Positions 19,392 through 28,284 of a DNA stretch of 64,000 nucleotides are shown piece after piece (the stretch's first letter is position 1; every line of letters begins with the position of its first letter). A program made the position numbers and the translations under genes. The notes below the pieces were generated by a model. The model was not told the origin of the DNA. It did not search any database and saw nothing but the letters and a program-made list of their open reading frames with translations. The DNA is from VRUE01 sp963702955 (GTDB taxonomy: Bacteria > Actinomycetota > Thermoleophilia > Solirubrobacterales > 70-9), in assembly GCA_963702955.1 (NCBI GenBank), contig OY969774.1, positions 2,046,001-2,110,000 of the forward strand. Reading direction: 5' to 3'.

Positions 19392-21019
19392 TGGACGGGA
19401 TCGGCGAGGGCCGGCGCACGATCGCGCCCCTGGTCGGCCCCGACGACGAGCGGGTGTTCACCGACTCGGGGATCGAGATCGAGCGCCTCTATACGGAGGG
19501 CGACGTCGCGCCGGGCCTGCAGGAGCGCCTCGGCACGCCCGGCGAGCCGCCCTTCACCCGCGGCATCCACGAGGGCATGTACCGCGACCGGCTCTGGACG
19601 ATGCGCCAGTACGCCGGCTTCGCCACCCCCGAAGACACCAACGAGCGTTACCGCTACCTGATCGAGCACGGCTCGACCGGCCTCTCGATGGCCTTCGACC
19701 TGCCGACCCAGCTCGGCCGCGACTCCGACGATCCGCTCTGCAACGGCGAGGTCGGCCGCACCGGGGTCCCGATCGACACGATCGAGGACATGCGGATCTG
19801 CTTCGAGCAGATCCCGCTCGACCAGGTCTCGACCTCGATGACGATCAACGCCCCGGCGGCGATCCTGCTGCTGCTCTACGAGCTGGTCGGCGAGGAGCAG
19901 GGGGTCCCCTCCGAGAAGCTGCGCGGGACGGTCCAGAACGACGTGCTGAAGGAGTACATGGCGCGCGGCAACTACATCTACCCGCCCGTGCCGACGATGC
20001 GGCTGACCACCGACATCTTCGAGTACTGCCGCGAGAACGTGCCGAAATGGAACACGATCTCGATCTCCGGCTACCACATCCGCGAGAAGGGCTGCTCGGC
20101 TGTGCAGGAGGTCGCCTTCACCCTCTCCAACGCGATCGCCTATGTCGAGGCGGCGCTCGAGCGCCGCCTCAAGATCGACGAGTTCGCGCCGCGGCTGGCC
20201 TTCTTCTTCAACTGCCACAACAACGTCTTCCAGGAGGTCGCCAAGTTCCGCGCGGTGCGGCGGATGTGGGCGAAGATCGTCGAGGAGCGGTTCGGGGCCA
20301 AAGACCCCAACTCGATGAAGATTCGCTTCCACACGCAGACCGGCGGCGTCACCCTGCAGGCGCAGCAGCCCGAGGTCAACATCATCCGCGTCGCCCTGCA
20401 GGGCTTCGCCGCGGTCAGCGGCGGCACCCAGTCGCTGCACACCAACGGCTTCGACGAGGCGCTGGCGCTGCCGACCGAGCGTTCGGCGCGGATCGCCCTG
20501 CGGACCCAGCAGGTGCTGGCCCACGAGTCGGGCGTCGCCGACACCGTCGATCCCTTCGCCGGCTCCTACTTCGTCGAGTCGCTGACCGACGAGATCGAGC
20601 AGCGCGCCTGGGAGCTGATCGGCAAGGTCGAGGAGCTGGGCGGCTCGGTCGAGGCGCTCGACTTCATGCAGAAGGAGATCGAGGAGTCGGCGCTCTCCTA
20701 CCACGAGCGCTACAAGTCGGGACAGGACGTGGTCGTGGGCGTGAACAAATACGTCACCGACCAGGTCGACGACGTCGACATCCTCCGCGTCAACCCCGAG
20801 TCCGAGCAGCGCCAGCTCGGCCGGCTGAAGGCCTTCAAGGAGCGGCGCGACGGGGCTGCCGTCGAGGCGAAGCTCGAGGCCCTGCGCGACGTCGCCCGCG
20901 GCGAGGGCAACCTGCTGGTACCGATCCGATCCGCGCTCGCCGCCGACGCCTCGATCGGCGAGGTCTGCGGCGCGATGCGCGACATCTTCGGCGAGTACCA
21001 GGGAGGAGCTTTCTTCTAG
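19391..21019 (+). CDS. methylmalonyl-CoA mutase family, large subunit
   Basis: A 542-residue acyl-CoA mutase catalytic subunit with the TIM-barrel substrate domain only; the C-terminal B12-binding domain (DxHxxG) is absent and must come from a separate small subunit elsewhere. The motif TMRQYAGF keeps the Tyr, and KEYMARGNYIYPP keeps the Arg, that in methylmalonyl-CoA mutase contact the substrate carboxylate; isobutyryl-CoA mutases use Phe and Gln. FHTQTGGVTLQAQQPEVNI is the family core. It probably interconverts methylmalonyl-CoA and succinyl-CoA, consistent with the propionyl-CoA carboxylase beta gene downstream. The ATG overlaps the previous stop. Confidence 0.9.
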   Translation: MDGIGEGRRTIAPLVGPDDERVFTDSGIEIERLYTEGDVAPGLQERLGTPGEPPFTRGIHEGMYRDRLWTMRQYAGFATPEDTNERYRYLIEHGSTGLSMAFDLPTQLGRDSDDPLCNGEVGRTGVPIDTIEDMRICFEQIPLDQVSTSMTINAPAAILLLLYELVGEEQGVPSEKLRGTVQNDVLKEYMARGNYIYPPVPTMRLTTDIFEYCRENVPKWNTISISGYHIREKGCSAVQEVAFTLSNAIAYVEAALERRLKIDEFAPRLAFFFNCHNNVFQEVAKFRAVRRMWAKIVEERFGAKDPNSMKIRFHTQTGGVTLQAQQPEVNIIRVALQGFAAVSGGTQSLHTNGFDEALALPTERSARIALRTQQVLAHESGVADTVDPFAGSYFVESLTDEIEQRAWELIGKVEELGGSVEALDFMQKEIEESALSYHERYKSGQDVVVGVNKYVTDQVDDVDILRVNPESEQRQLGRLKAFKERRDGAAVEAKLEALRDVARGEGNLLVPIRSALAADASIGEVCGAMRDIFGEYQGGAFF

Positions 21020-21037
21020 GCCGCGAAACCTCGGGGG

Positions 21038-21253
21038 ATGATCGAGGCATCGCGGACGCTGATGAAGTCCGAGCCCGAGCTGACCGAGCTGGTGCGGACG
21101 GTCGAGGGGGTCGAGGTGACGATGGCCGAGAAGGGCTTCGGCACCCGCGTCCAGATCCGCGCCGACGAGCGGTCCGGACTCGCGGAGGCCGACCTGGAGC
21201 GCTTCCTCGACCATCTCGCCGAACCGCAGAAACAGCCCTTCGGAAGCGCCTGA
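21038..21253 (+). CDS. small hypothetical protein
   Basis: A 71-residue acidic protein (SEPELTELVRTVEGVEVTMA, then RVQIRADERSGLAEADLERF) just after the mutase gene. No family recognised. Composition and codon use look like coding DNA, and it sits in a same-strand run between mutase and carboxylase genes. The upstream sequence lacks a clear ribosome binding site, so coupling to the mutase is possible. Confidence 0.55.
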   Translation: MIEASRTLMKSEPELTELVRTVEGVEVTMAEKGFGTRVQIRADERSGLAEADLERFLDHLAEPQKQPFGSA

Positions 21254-21280
21254 GCCCAGAGACAAAGGAGAGACACCGCC

Positions 21281-22006
21281 GTGAAGCAGCTGAGCAAGCA
21301 CCTCTCGTTCGCCAACGTGATCGCCTGCATCGCCCTCTTCGTGGCGTTGAGCGGAGCGGCTTACGCCGCCACGACGCTGGGCAAGAAGGCCGTCAAGACC
21401 CAGAACCTGGCCAACGGCGCGGTGACCGCGGTCAAACTCCGCGGCGGCGCGGTGACGAACCTGAAGCTGCGCAACGGCGCCGTGACCGGCGCCAAGATCG
21501 CCAAAGCCACGATCGGCTCGAGCCAGCTCGCCAACGGCGCCGTTCGCGCCGAACAGCTCGCCAACGGCGTCGTCACCACCGCCAAGCTGAAGAACGCGGC
21601 GGTGAACGCCGAAAAGATCGCCGGCAACGCCGTCGGCAGCAACCAGCTCGGCCCCAACTCCGTCGTCACCGCGAAGATCCAGGACGGCGCCGTGAGCAGC
21701 ACGAAGCTGGCCTCCAGCCTGCTGGCGAGCCTGGTCAAGAACGCGGCAGCCCCTGTCAAAAAAGCGAGCCTCAGCAACAGCGTCGAAACGTCGAAGACCG
21801 TGACCGCCTCCTGCCCGACGGGCAAGCAGGCGGTCGGCGGCGGCGCCCGGATAGTCGGAACCGGCCTGACGGCGGTGGCCCTGACCGAATCGGCGCCGGC
21901 GTTCAGCGGCGAAAAGGCGACCGGCTGGACCGCCGCAGCGCAGGCGATCGGCTCCGAGCCGAACGCCTGGGCGGTCGAAGCCTTCGCGATCTGCGCCGAA
22001 ATCTAG
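21281..22006 (+). CDS. secreted repeat protein, paralog 1 of 3
   Basis: A 241-residue protein. Leader: MKQLSKHLSFANVIACIALF followed by a Gly/Ala-rich run ending AAYAA. The middle (about residues 40-150) is a run of short hydrophobic repeats of the form NGAVT-xxKLxN, likely a beta-helical or fibre-like rod. The C-terminal domain begins near SKTVTASCPTGKQAVGGGAR and ends AFAICAEI; its two Cys could form a disulfide. Paralogs lie at 50450 and 55637. The GTG start has AAAGGAGA nine bases upstream. Function unknown; cell-surface or secreted location inferred. Confidence 0.82.
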   Translation: MKQLSKHLSFANVIACIALFVALSGAAYAATTLGKKAVKTQNLANGAVTAVKLRGGAVTNLKLRNGAVTGAKIAKATIGSSQLANGAVRAEQLANGVVTTAKLKNAAVNAEKIAGNAVGSNQLGPNSVVTAKIQDGAVSSTKLASSLLASLVKNAAAPVKKASLSNSVETSKTVTASCPTGKQAVGGGARIVGTGLTAVALTESAPAFSGEKATGWTAAAQAIGSEPNAWAVEAFAICAEI

Positions 22007-22029
22007 GTTCGAAATAGACTCCGCGCTCG

Positions 22030-23598
22030 ATGCGCGAGAGGAACCCGGTCAGCCACGAGGAGAAGCTCGCCTACCTGCGCGAGCTGCGCGAGGCGGCTAT
22101 CCACTCGGCCTCCGAGGAGGCGGTGGAGAAGCAGCACGCGAAGGGCAAGCTGACCGCGCGCGAGCGGGTCGAGAAGCTGCTCGACCCCGGCTCCTTCGAG
22201 GAGCTCGACACCTTCGTCCGCCACCGCACCTACGACTTCGAGATGCAGAAACGGCGGCCCTGGGGGGACGCCGTCGTCACCGGCCACGGCACCATAGAAG
22301 GGAGAACTGTTTTTGTCTTCTCCCAGGACTTCACGGTGTTCGGAGGGAGTCTCGGCGAGGTGATGGCGGAGAAGATGTGCAAGGTGATGGACCTCGCCGC
22401 CCAGGTCGGGGCGCCGGTGATCGGGATCAACGACTCGGGCGGCGCCCGGATCCAGGAGGGGGTCGTCTCGCTCGGCGCCTACGGCGACGTCTTCGTCCGC
22501 AACGTCCAGTGCTCGGGGGTGATCCCGCAGATCAGCCTGATCATGGGTCCCTGCGCCGGCGGCGCCGTCTACTCGCCGGCGATGACCGACTTCATCTTCA
22601 TGGTCAAAGAGACCAGCCACATGTTCATCACCGGACCCGAAGTGATCAAGACGGTGACCGGCGAGGAGGTCGAGTTCGAGGAGCTGGGTGGGGCGATGAG
22701 CCACAACTCGAAGTCGGGCGTCGCCCACTTCGCCGCCGAGGACGAGGAGAGCTGCCTCGAGGACGTTCGCTATCTGCTCGGCTTCCTGCCCTCCAACAAC
22801 CTCGAGGCGCCGCCGCGCTTCGCCCCCGAGGACGACCCGGATCGCGAAGACCCCGAGCTCGACACGGTGGTCCCCGACGATCCCTCCAAGCCCTACGACA
22901 TGCGCGAGGTGATCACCCGCATCGTCGACGACGAGGAGTTCTTCGAGGTCCACGAACACTTCGCCAAGAACATCGTCTGCGGCTTCTCGCGGCTCGACGG
23001 CTTCCCGATCGGCGTCGTCGGCAACCAGCCCGCCCACCTCGCCGGCGTGCTCGACATCGAGGCCTCCGAGAAGGCCGCCCGCTTCGTCCGCACCTGCGAC
23101 GCCTACAACGTCCCGATCCTCACCTTCACCGACGTGCCCGGCTTCCTCCCCGGCACCGACCAGGAGTGGAACGGGATCATCCGCCACGGCGCCAAGCTGC
23201 TCTACGCCTTCACCGAGGCGACCGTGCCGAAGCTCACCGTCGTCACCCGCAAGGCCTACGGCGGCGCCTACGACGTGATGAACTCGAAGCACATGCTGGC
23301 CGACTTCAACGTCGCCTGGCCGACCGCCGAGGTCGCCGTGATGGGCCCCGAGGGCGCGGTCAACATCATCTACCGCAAAGACATCGCCTCGTCGCCGACC
23401 CCCGACGAGCGCCGTCAGAAGCTGATCGACGACTACAAAGCCCACTTCGCCAACCCCTACTCGGCGGCCGAACGCGGCTACATCGACGACGTCATCGAGC
23501 CCCGCGAAACCCGCCCCAAGCTGGTCAAGGCGCTGCGCATGCTGCAGAGCAAGCGGGTCGAGCAGCCGAAGCGCAAGCACGGCAACATCCCGCTCTAA
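22030..23598 (+). CDS. pccB: acyl-CoA carboxylase beta subunit (propionyl-CoA carboxylase type)
   Basis: A 522-residue carboxyltransferase subunit with two crotonase-fold halves. Oxyanion-hole motifs are GINDSGGARIQEGV in the N half and VTRKAYGGAYDVM in the C half. The Asp in GGAYDVM matches the residue linked to propionyl-CoA preference in Streptomyces PccB. It transfers carboxyl from biotin to propionyl-CoA, giving methylmalonyl-CoA for the mutase upstream. The biotinylated alpha subunit is not in the window. The ATG is 9 bases after TAGACT. The TetR gene follows after 23 bp. Confidence 0.92.
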   Translation: MRERNPVSHEEKLAYLRELREAAIHSASEEAVEKQHAKGKLTARERVEKLLDPGSFEELDTFVRHRTYDFEMQKRRPWGDAVVTGHGTIEGRTVFVFSQDFTVFGGSLGEVMAEKMCKVMDLAAQVGAPVIGINDSGGARIQEGVVSLGAYGDVFVRNVQCSGVIPQISLIMGPCAGGAVYSPAMTDFIFMVKETSHMFITGPEVIKTVTGEEVEFEELGGAMSHNSKSGVAHFAAEDEESCLEDVRYLLGFLPSNNLEAPPRFAPEDDPDREDPELDTVVPDDPSKPYDMREVITRIVDDEEFFEVHEHFAKNIVCGFSRLDGFPIGVVGNQPAHLAGVLDIEASEKAARFVRTCDAYNVPILTFTDVPGFLPGTDQEWNGIIRHGAKLLYAFTEATVPKLTVVTRKAYGGAYDVMNSKHMLADFNVAWPTAEVAVMGPEGAVNIIYRKDIASSPTPDERRQKLIDDYKAHFANPYSAAERGYIDDVIEPRETRPKLVKALRMLQSKRVEQPKRKHGNIPL

Positions 23599-23621
23599 GG
23601 CCGCTCGGGTATCTTCGCCCG

Positions 23622-24272
23622 GTGGCCTCATCGCGACTGCCAGCCGGCCGGCACGGCCTGCCGCGCGAGTTCATCGTCCAGAACCAGCGCGAGCGGATCA
23701 TCACCGCACTGGTCGACACCGTGGCCGAGCATGGCTACAACGCCACCACCGTAGCCCACATAACGAAGGCGGCCTCGGTCTCTCGCCGCACCTTCTACGA
23801 GCATTTCGCCGACAAGGAAGCCTGCTTCCTCGCCGCCTACGACATGGTCGCCGAGCACATCGCCGCCTCGATGCGGACCGCCGCCGACTCGTTTCCGGAC
23901 TGGCCGCAGAAGGTCCGCGCGGCGCTGGCCACGATGCTCCGCTTCCTCGCCGGCGAGCCCGAGCTGGCCCGCGTCTGCATGATCGAGCCGGTCGCCGCGG
24001 GGGGCGAGATCGCCGCCCGCCACCGCGCCTCGATGCAGGGCCTGGTCGAGATCCTCAAGGCGGGCCGGCCCGAGCACGCCGGCGCCCGACCGCTGCCCGA
24101 AGCCACCGAGGAGACCCTGGTCGGCGGCATCGTCTCGCTGATCGTGCGGGAAATCAGCGCCGAGCGGACGGAGAAGCTGGAGGAGCTGCTGCCCGACCTG
24201 GTCGAGTTGACGCTGTCGCCGTACGTCGGCGCCGAGGAGGCCGAGCGGCTCGCTCGCTCGGATACCGCCTGA
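23622..24272 (+). CDS. TetR family transcriptional regulator
   Basis: A 216-residue regulator. The N-terminal helix-turn-helix is clear: ITALVDTVAEHGYNATTVAH followed by VSRRTFYEHFADKEACFLAAY. The ligand-binding half includes PELARVCMIEPVAAGGEIAA and an EERLARS-like tail. The start is GTG, 6 bases after TATCTT (23610-23615). Its place after the carboxylase and mutase suggests control of acyl-CoA metabolism genes, but no operator was identified. Confidence 0.88.
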   Translation: MASSRLPAGRHGLPREFIVQNQRERIITALVDTVAEHGYNATTVAHITKAASVSRRTFYEHFADKEACFLAAYDMVAEHIAASMRTAADSFPDWPQKVRAALATMLRFLAGEPELARVCMIEPVAAGGEIAARHRASMQGLVEILKAGRPEHAGARPLPEATEETLVGGIVSLIVREISAERTEKLEELLPDLVELTLSPYVGAEEAERLARSDTA

Positions 24273-24279
24273 GGGTGCC

Positions 24280-25146
24280 TCAGGGCACCGCGGTCGCCTC
24301 GGTCTCGACCCCGCCCCCCTCGAAGCGACCGCGACCGCCGCGGGCGACCGCCGCCCCGCCCTCTTCGCGGCCGAGCCGGTGGGCCAGGTAGACGGGGACG
24401 ATCGAGATCAGGATCACGAGCACGGCGACGACGTTGACGACCGGCAGTTCTTTGGGGCGGAAGAGGTTGGAGTAGATCCAGATCGGCAGCGTCTGTTCGC
24501 CGGCGCCGATCGTGAAGTTGGTGACGATGATCTCGTCGAAGGAGAGCGCGAAGGCGAGCAGGCCGCCGGCGATCAGGGCGCTGCGCATGCCCGGCAGGGT
24601 GACGTAGCGGAAGGTCTGCCAGGTGTGGGCGCCGAGGTCGGCCGAGGCCTCCTCGAAGGAGCTGGAGAGCCGCCGCAGGCGGGCGATCGCGTTGTTGTAG
24701 ACGACGACGATGCAGAAGGTCGCGTGGCCGACGATCACCGTCAGCAGGCTCAGGGGGATGCCGAGGACCTGGGTGAAGGTGTTGCTGAGGGCGACGCCGG
24801 TGACGATCCCGGGCAGGGCGATCGGCAGGATCACGAGGAAGGAGATCGTCTCGCGCCCGAAGAAGCGGTGGCGGGCGACCGCGAGCGAGGCCAGCGTCCC
24901 CAGCAGCAGGGCGATCGCGGTCGCCGCGATCCCCGCTTTGATCGAGGTGACGAAGGCTTCCCTGGCGGCTTCGTTTTCGAACGCCTTCGTGAACCATTCG
25001 AAGGTCAGGCTCGGCGGTGGCCAGGCGAGGATCTTGCTCGAGTTGAAGGCGTAGATCACGATCACCAGCAGCGGCACGTAGATGAACGCCAGGCCGAGGC
25101 CGACGGCGATCCGGAGCAGCATTCGTGCGCGTTTTGAGAGCCTCAT
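24280..25146 (-). CDS. potC: ABC transporter permease, polyamine type (PotC-like)
   Basis: A 288-residue inner-membrane permease with six predicted helices and the EAA loop SSSFEEASADLGAHTWQTFR, followed by VTLPGMRSALIAGGLLAFAL. It corresponds to the PotC/second permease of spermidine/putrescine importers. The C-terminal tail is Gly/Arg-rich. It is four bases downstream of the other permease, last in the ATPase-binding protein-permease-permease operon. Confidence 0.88.
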   Translation of the reverse strand: MRLSKRARMLLRIAVGLGLAFIYVPLLVIVIYAFNSSKILAWPPPSLTFEWFTKAFENEAAREAFVTSIKAGIAATAIALLLGTLASLAVARHRFFGRETISFLVILPIALPGIVTGVALSNTFTQVLGIPLSLLTVIVGHATFCIVVVYNNAIARLRRLSSSFEEASADLGAHTWQTFRYVTLPGMRSALIAGGLLAFALSFDEIIVTNFTIGAGEQTLPIWIYSNLFRPKELPVVNVVAVLVILISIVPVYLAHRLGREEGGAAVARGGRGRFEGGGVETEATAVP

Positions 25147-25149
25147 CGT

Positions 25150-26034
25150 CTAGACGTGCTCGAAGGCGCCGAGCTTGCGGGCGACCATCAGGTAGGCGAC
25201 CATGACGACGATCGGGACCAGGGCGAGGGCCGCCGCGAACGGCTGGTTGTTGGTGATGTTGCTGTCGATTACGGTGCCGATGAACTGGGTGTTGGAGACC
25301 AGTTTCGGGGTGATGTAGTCGCCCAGGGTGAGCGAGAAGGTGAAGATCGAGCCGGCGACGACGGCGGGGAAGGAGAGGGGGAGGATGACCCGCCTGAAGG
25401 TGGTGAAGGGCGAGGCGCCGAGGTCCTCGGAGGCGCTGATCAGCGAGTTCGGGATCCGCTCCAGGCCGGCGTAGATCGGCAGGATCATGTAAGGGAGCCA
25501 GAGGTAGCTCATCACCAGCCAGACGGCGGTGATGCCGTAGCCGGGGCCGTGCAGGCCGAGCGGATTCAGGGCCCAGTTGATCACCCCGTCCGCCGACAGC
25601 AGGGTCCGCCAAGCGTAGACCTTGACCAGGTAGCTGGACCAGAGCGGCAGCAGCACGCCGACCACCAGCAGCGCCTTGCCGCGGCGACTGGCCACCTTCG
25701 CCATGAAGAAGGCGATCGGGAAGGCGGCCACCGCGTCGGTGAAGGTGACCAGGGCCGCGATCCGGACCGTTCGCCAGGCGATCGTCGGGTAGGGGGCTTC
25801 GAGCAGCGTTTCGAAGTTTTCCAGCGTGAACCCCTTGACCAGCAACCCGCTCAGCGGATCCACCGACCAGAAGGCGCTGACCAGCAGGATCGCCAGCGAC
25901 CCCAGGTAGCCGACCACCAGCCAGCCGACCGGGCCGGCCAGCAGCGCCCCCACCTGCAGGCGGCTGCGGCCGTGGAAGAGGCCGGCGAGCCTGCGGCCCA
26001 CCGACCTCCTCTCTACGACGGTGTCGTCAGCCAC
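25150..26034 (-). CDS. potB: ABC transporter permease, polyamine type (PotB-like)
   Basis: A 294-residue permease with six hydrophobic segments. The EAA loop is NSLISASEDLGASPFTTFRR followed by VILPLSFPAVVAGSIFTFSL. Long periplasmic region after the first helix (VDPLSGLLVKGFTLENFETL), as in PotB. The start is GTG, with the solute-binding protein stop 18 bp upstream. It forms the translocation pore with the PotC-like protein. Confidence 0.88.
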   Translation of the reverse strand: MADDTVVERRSVGRRLAGLFHGRSRLQVGALLAGPVGWLVVGYLGSLAILLVSAFWSVDPLSGLLVKGFTLENFETLLEAPYPTIAWRTVRIAALVTFTDAVAAFPIAFFMAKVASRRGKALLVVGVLLPLWSSYLVKVYAWRTLLSADGVINWALNPLGLHGPGYGITAVWLVMSYLWLPYMILPIYAGLERIPNSLISASEDLGASPFTTFRRVILPLSFPAVVAGSIFTFSLTLGDYITPKLVSNTQFIGTVIDSNITNNQPFAAALALVPIVVMVAYLMVARKLGAFEHV

Positions 26035-26052
26035 GGAAACCGGTCCCGAGGC

Positions 26053-27246
26053 TCAGCCTTTGATCGCGGTCCAGGCCTTGACCCATTCGTTGTAGTCCAT
26101 GCAGTTGTCTTCGCCATTGCCGCATTCGGCCAGCGGGGTCTCCCAGTAGTAGACCCGCTTCCAGAAGGCCGGGTTGTCGGCGTGGTATTCGGTGCAGAAA
26201 TTCGGGTTCTTGGTTTCTTCGCAGGCAAGGCTCTGCGCCGGCGCCTCGCCGAACCATTCGGCGACCTCGGCATTGACCTTCGGTTCGATGATCCAGTTCA
26301 TCCACTCGTACATGCAGTTGGGATGCTTGGCCTTCGAGCTGATCATCCAGGTGTCCGACCAGCCCGTCGCACCCTCCTTCGGCAGGAAGCCCTGGCCGGC
26401 GGGGCTGGCGGCGACCGGCACGCCTTCGCCCTTGAGGGCGAAGTACTGGTACTGCCAGGTCGTCCCGACCGCGTCGTCGCCGTTGGTGAAGGCGGAGATC
26501 TGCTTCGCCGCGTCGCCCCAGTATTCGCCGACGTTGGGGTGCTGTTCCTTCAGCAGGTTGACCGCCGCTTCGAACTGTTCTTCGTTCAGCTCGTAGGGGT
26601 TTTCAATCCCCAGGCTCGGCTGGTGGGCCTTCAGGTAGACCGCCCCTTCGGCGATCGACATCGGATCGTCGTACTGGCTGATCTTGCCCTTGTACTTGGC
26701 GGCGACCTTCGGGTTGAACGTCACTTCCCACGAGTCCGGCGCCGGCGTGACGTCGTTGCTGTTCCACATCAACAGGTTGGCGCCGCGGCCGTGCGGGATG
26801 CCGTAATGGACGCCGTCGAAGGTGTTGTAGGGCTGGTTCTTGAGGTCGCTGAAGACCGTCTTGTAGTTGGGCACGAGGCTGACGTTGACCGGGGCGACGT
26901 TGCCGCCGTCGACCAGCCGCGCGGTCGCGTTGCCCGAGGCGGAGACGCCGTCGTACTGGCCGGTCCGCATCAGCTGCACCATTTCGTCGGAGGTGCCGGC
27001 TTCCTTGTCGTTCACCTTGCAGCCGGTCTTCTGTTCGAACGGCTTCACCCATTCGGGTTCGACGTAGCCGGCCCAGGAGATCAGGTTGACCTGTCCCTCT
27101 CCCTTGCCCAGCTTGGTCAGTTCTTCGCCGCCGCCCGATTCGCCGCCGCCGGAGCTTCCGCAGCCCGCGATCAACAGCATGAAGGCGAGCAGGCCGGCGA
27201 TCACGAGCCATGCCGTTCGCGCCGGATGTGCGTCCTTGGTCCTCAC
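26053..27246 (-). CDS. potD: extracellular solute-binding lipoprotein (PotD/SBP type)
   Basis: A 397-residue lipoprotein. The signal peptide ends in the lipobox LLIAGC, then a Gly/Ser linker. The binding domain begins VNLISWAGYVEPEWVKPFEQ, typical of PotD-like proteins, and contains GVHYGIPHGRGANLLMWNS. Four Cys near the C-terminus (CEET, FCTEY, CGNGEDNC) may form disulfides. The GTG start overlaps the ATPase stop (GTGA) and has a strong GAGGAGG site. Substrate (spermidine, putrescine or another amine) is not determined. Confidence 0.88.
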   Translation of the reverse strand: MRTKDAHPARTAWLVIAGLLAFMLLIAGCGSSGGGESGGGEELTKLGKGEGQVNLISWAGYVEPEWVKPFEQKTGCKVNDKEAGTSDEMVQLMRTGQYDGVSASGNATARLVDGGNVAPVNVSLVPNYKTVFSDLKNQPYNTFDGVHYGIPHGRGANLLMWNSNDVTPAPDSWEVTFNPKVAAKYKGKISQYDDPMSIAEGAVYLKAHQPSLGIENPYELNEEQFEAAVNLLKEQHPNVGEYWGDAAKQISAFTNGDDAVGTTWQYQYFALKGEGVPVAASPAGQGFLPKEGATGWSDTWMISSKAKHPNCMYEWMNWIIEPKVNAEVAEWFGEAPAQSLACEETKNPNFCTEYHADNPAFWKRVYYWETPLAECGNGEDNCMDYNEWVKAWTAIKG

Positions 27247-28220
27247 GGTGATTCCTCCTCTGTTTTCGATTTGCCCCGGACCGCGACCGTGTGCTCCGGG
27301 CGCCAGCCCACCAGGACCTCCTTCCCCTGCTCGGAGACGGCGCCGGGCGCCGTTCCCTCCACGTTCTGTCGAACAAGCTGAAGCTCTCCGCCGTCCTCCA
27401 GGGCGACCGTGTAGCGGGTGATCATCCCCGCGTAGGCGACCTCGGCGATCCGGCCGCGCTCGGTGCGCAGGCCGTTCGGCGGGTGACCCGGGTCGAGCAG
27501 CTGGATCTTCTCCGGGCGGATCGTGAAGCGGTCCCCCTCGCGCTCCAGCATGTTGGAGACGCCGACGAAGCCGGCGACGAACTCCGTCGCCGGGTGCTCA
27601 TAGAGCTCGACCGGCGGGCTCACCTGCTCGATCAGGCCCTGGCTGAAGACGGCGATCCGATCGCTCATCGTCAGCGCCTCGTCCTGGTCGTGGGTGACGT
27701 AGACGAAGGTGATCCCGACCTCGCCCTGGATCGCCTTCAGCTCGCTCTGCATCTGCTCTCGCAGCTTCAGGTCGAGGGCGCCGAGCGGCTCGTCTAGCAG
27801 CAGCACGCGGGGGCGGTTGACGATCGCCCGGGCGAGGGCGACGCGCTGCCGCTGTCCGCCCGAGAGCTCGCCCGGCTTGCGCTCGCGGTAGCCGGGCAGG
27901 CGAACCATCTCCAGCGCCTCGTCGCGGCGCCGCGACCGCTCGGCCTTGGCGACGCCGGCGACCCGCAGGCCGTAGGCGACGTTCTCGCCGACCGTCATGT
28001 GCGGGAACAGCGCGTAGTCCTGGAAGACGGTGTTGACCGCGCGGTCGTACGGCGGCACCCCGGCGACGTCACGCCCGGCCAGCTCGATCGTGCCGCCGCT
28101 GGGGTCCTCGAAGCCGGCGATCATCCGCAGCGTCGTCGTCTTGCCCGACCCGGACGGCCCGAGCAGGGTAAAGAACTCCCCAGCTGCGATTTCCAGGTCG
28201 ATGCCCGCGACCGCCTCCAC
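27243..28220 (-). CDS. potA: ABC transporter ATP-binding protein (PotA-like)
   Basis: An ATPase of at least 325 residues: Walker A GPSGSGKTTTLRM, signature LSGGQRQRVALARA, Walker B VLLLDEPLGALD, H-loop YVTHDQDEAL, then a TOBE domain. The first GTG (28220) begins MEAVAGIDLEIAAGEFF. However, the same frame upstream encodes a perfect family N-terminus (IRLSSLTKRYGE, including the Tyr that stacks on ATP) with no ATG, GTG or TTG. The real start is therefore probably upstream at a non-canonical codon, between about 28248 and 28283. It lies directly downstream of the NlpC/P60 gene and leads the transporter operon. Confidence 0.88.
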   Translation of the reverse strand: MEAVAGIDLEIAAGEFFTLLGPSGSGKTTTLRMIAGFEDPSGGTIELAGRDVAGVPPYDRAVNTVFQDYALFPHMTVGENVAYGLRVAGVAKAERSRRRDEALEMVRLPGYRERKPGELSGGQRQRVALARAIVNRPRVLLLDEPLGALDLKLREQMQSELKAIQGEVGITFVYVTHDQDEALTMSDRIAVFSQGLIEQVSPPVELYEHPATEFVAGFVGVSNMLEREGDRFTIRPEKIQLLDPGHPPNGLRTERGRIAEVAYAGMITRYTVALEDGGELQLVRQNVEGTAPGAVSEQGKEVLVGWRPEHTVAVRGKSKTEEESP

Positions 28221-28284
28221 CTCGCCGTAACGCTTGGTGAGGCTCGAGAGGCGGATGTCGGGTGGAGCAGTTACATCGACAAGT

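Noticed and set aside
28274..28279. ATG immediately followed by TAA (a start-stop element) after TAGACT upstream of the ATPase gene
   Set aside because: Short enough to occur by chance and no conservation can be checked; noted only as context for the missing ATPase start.
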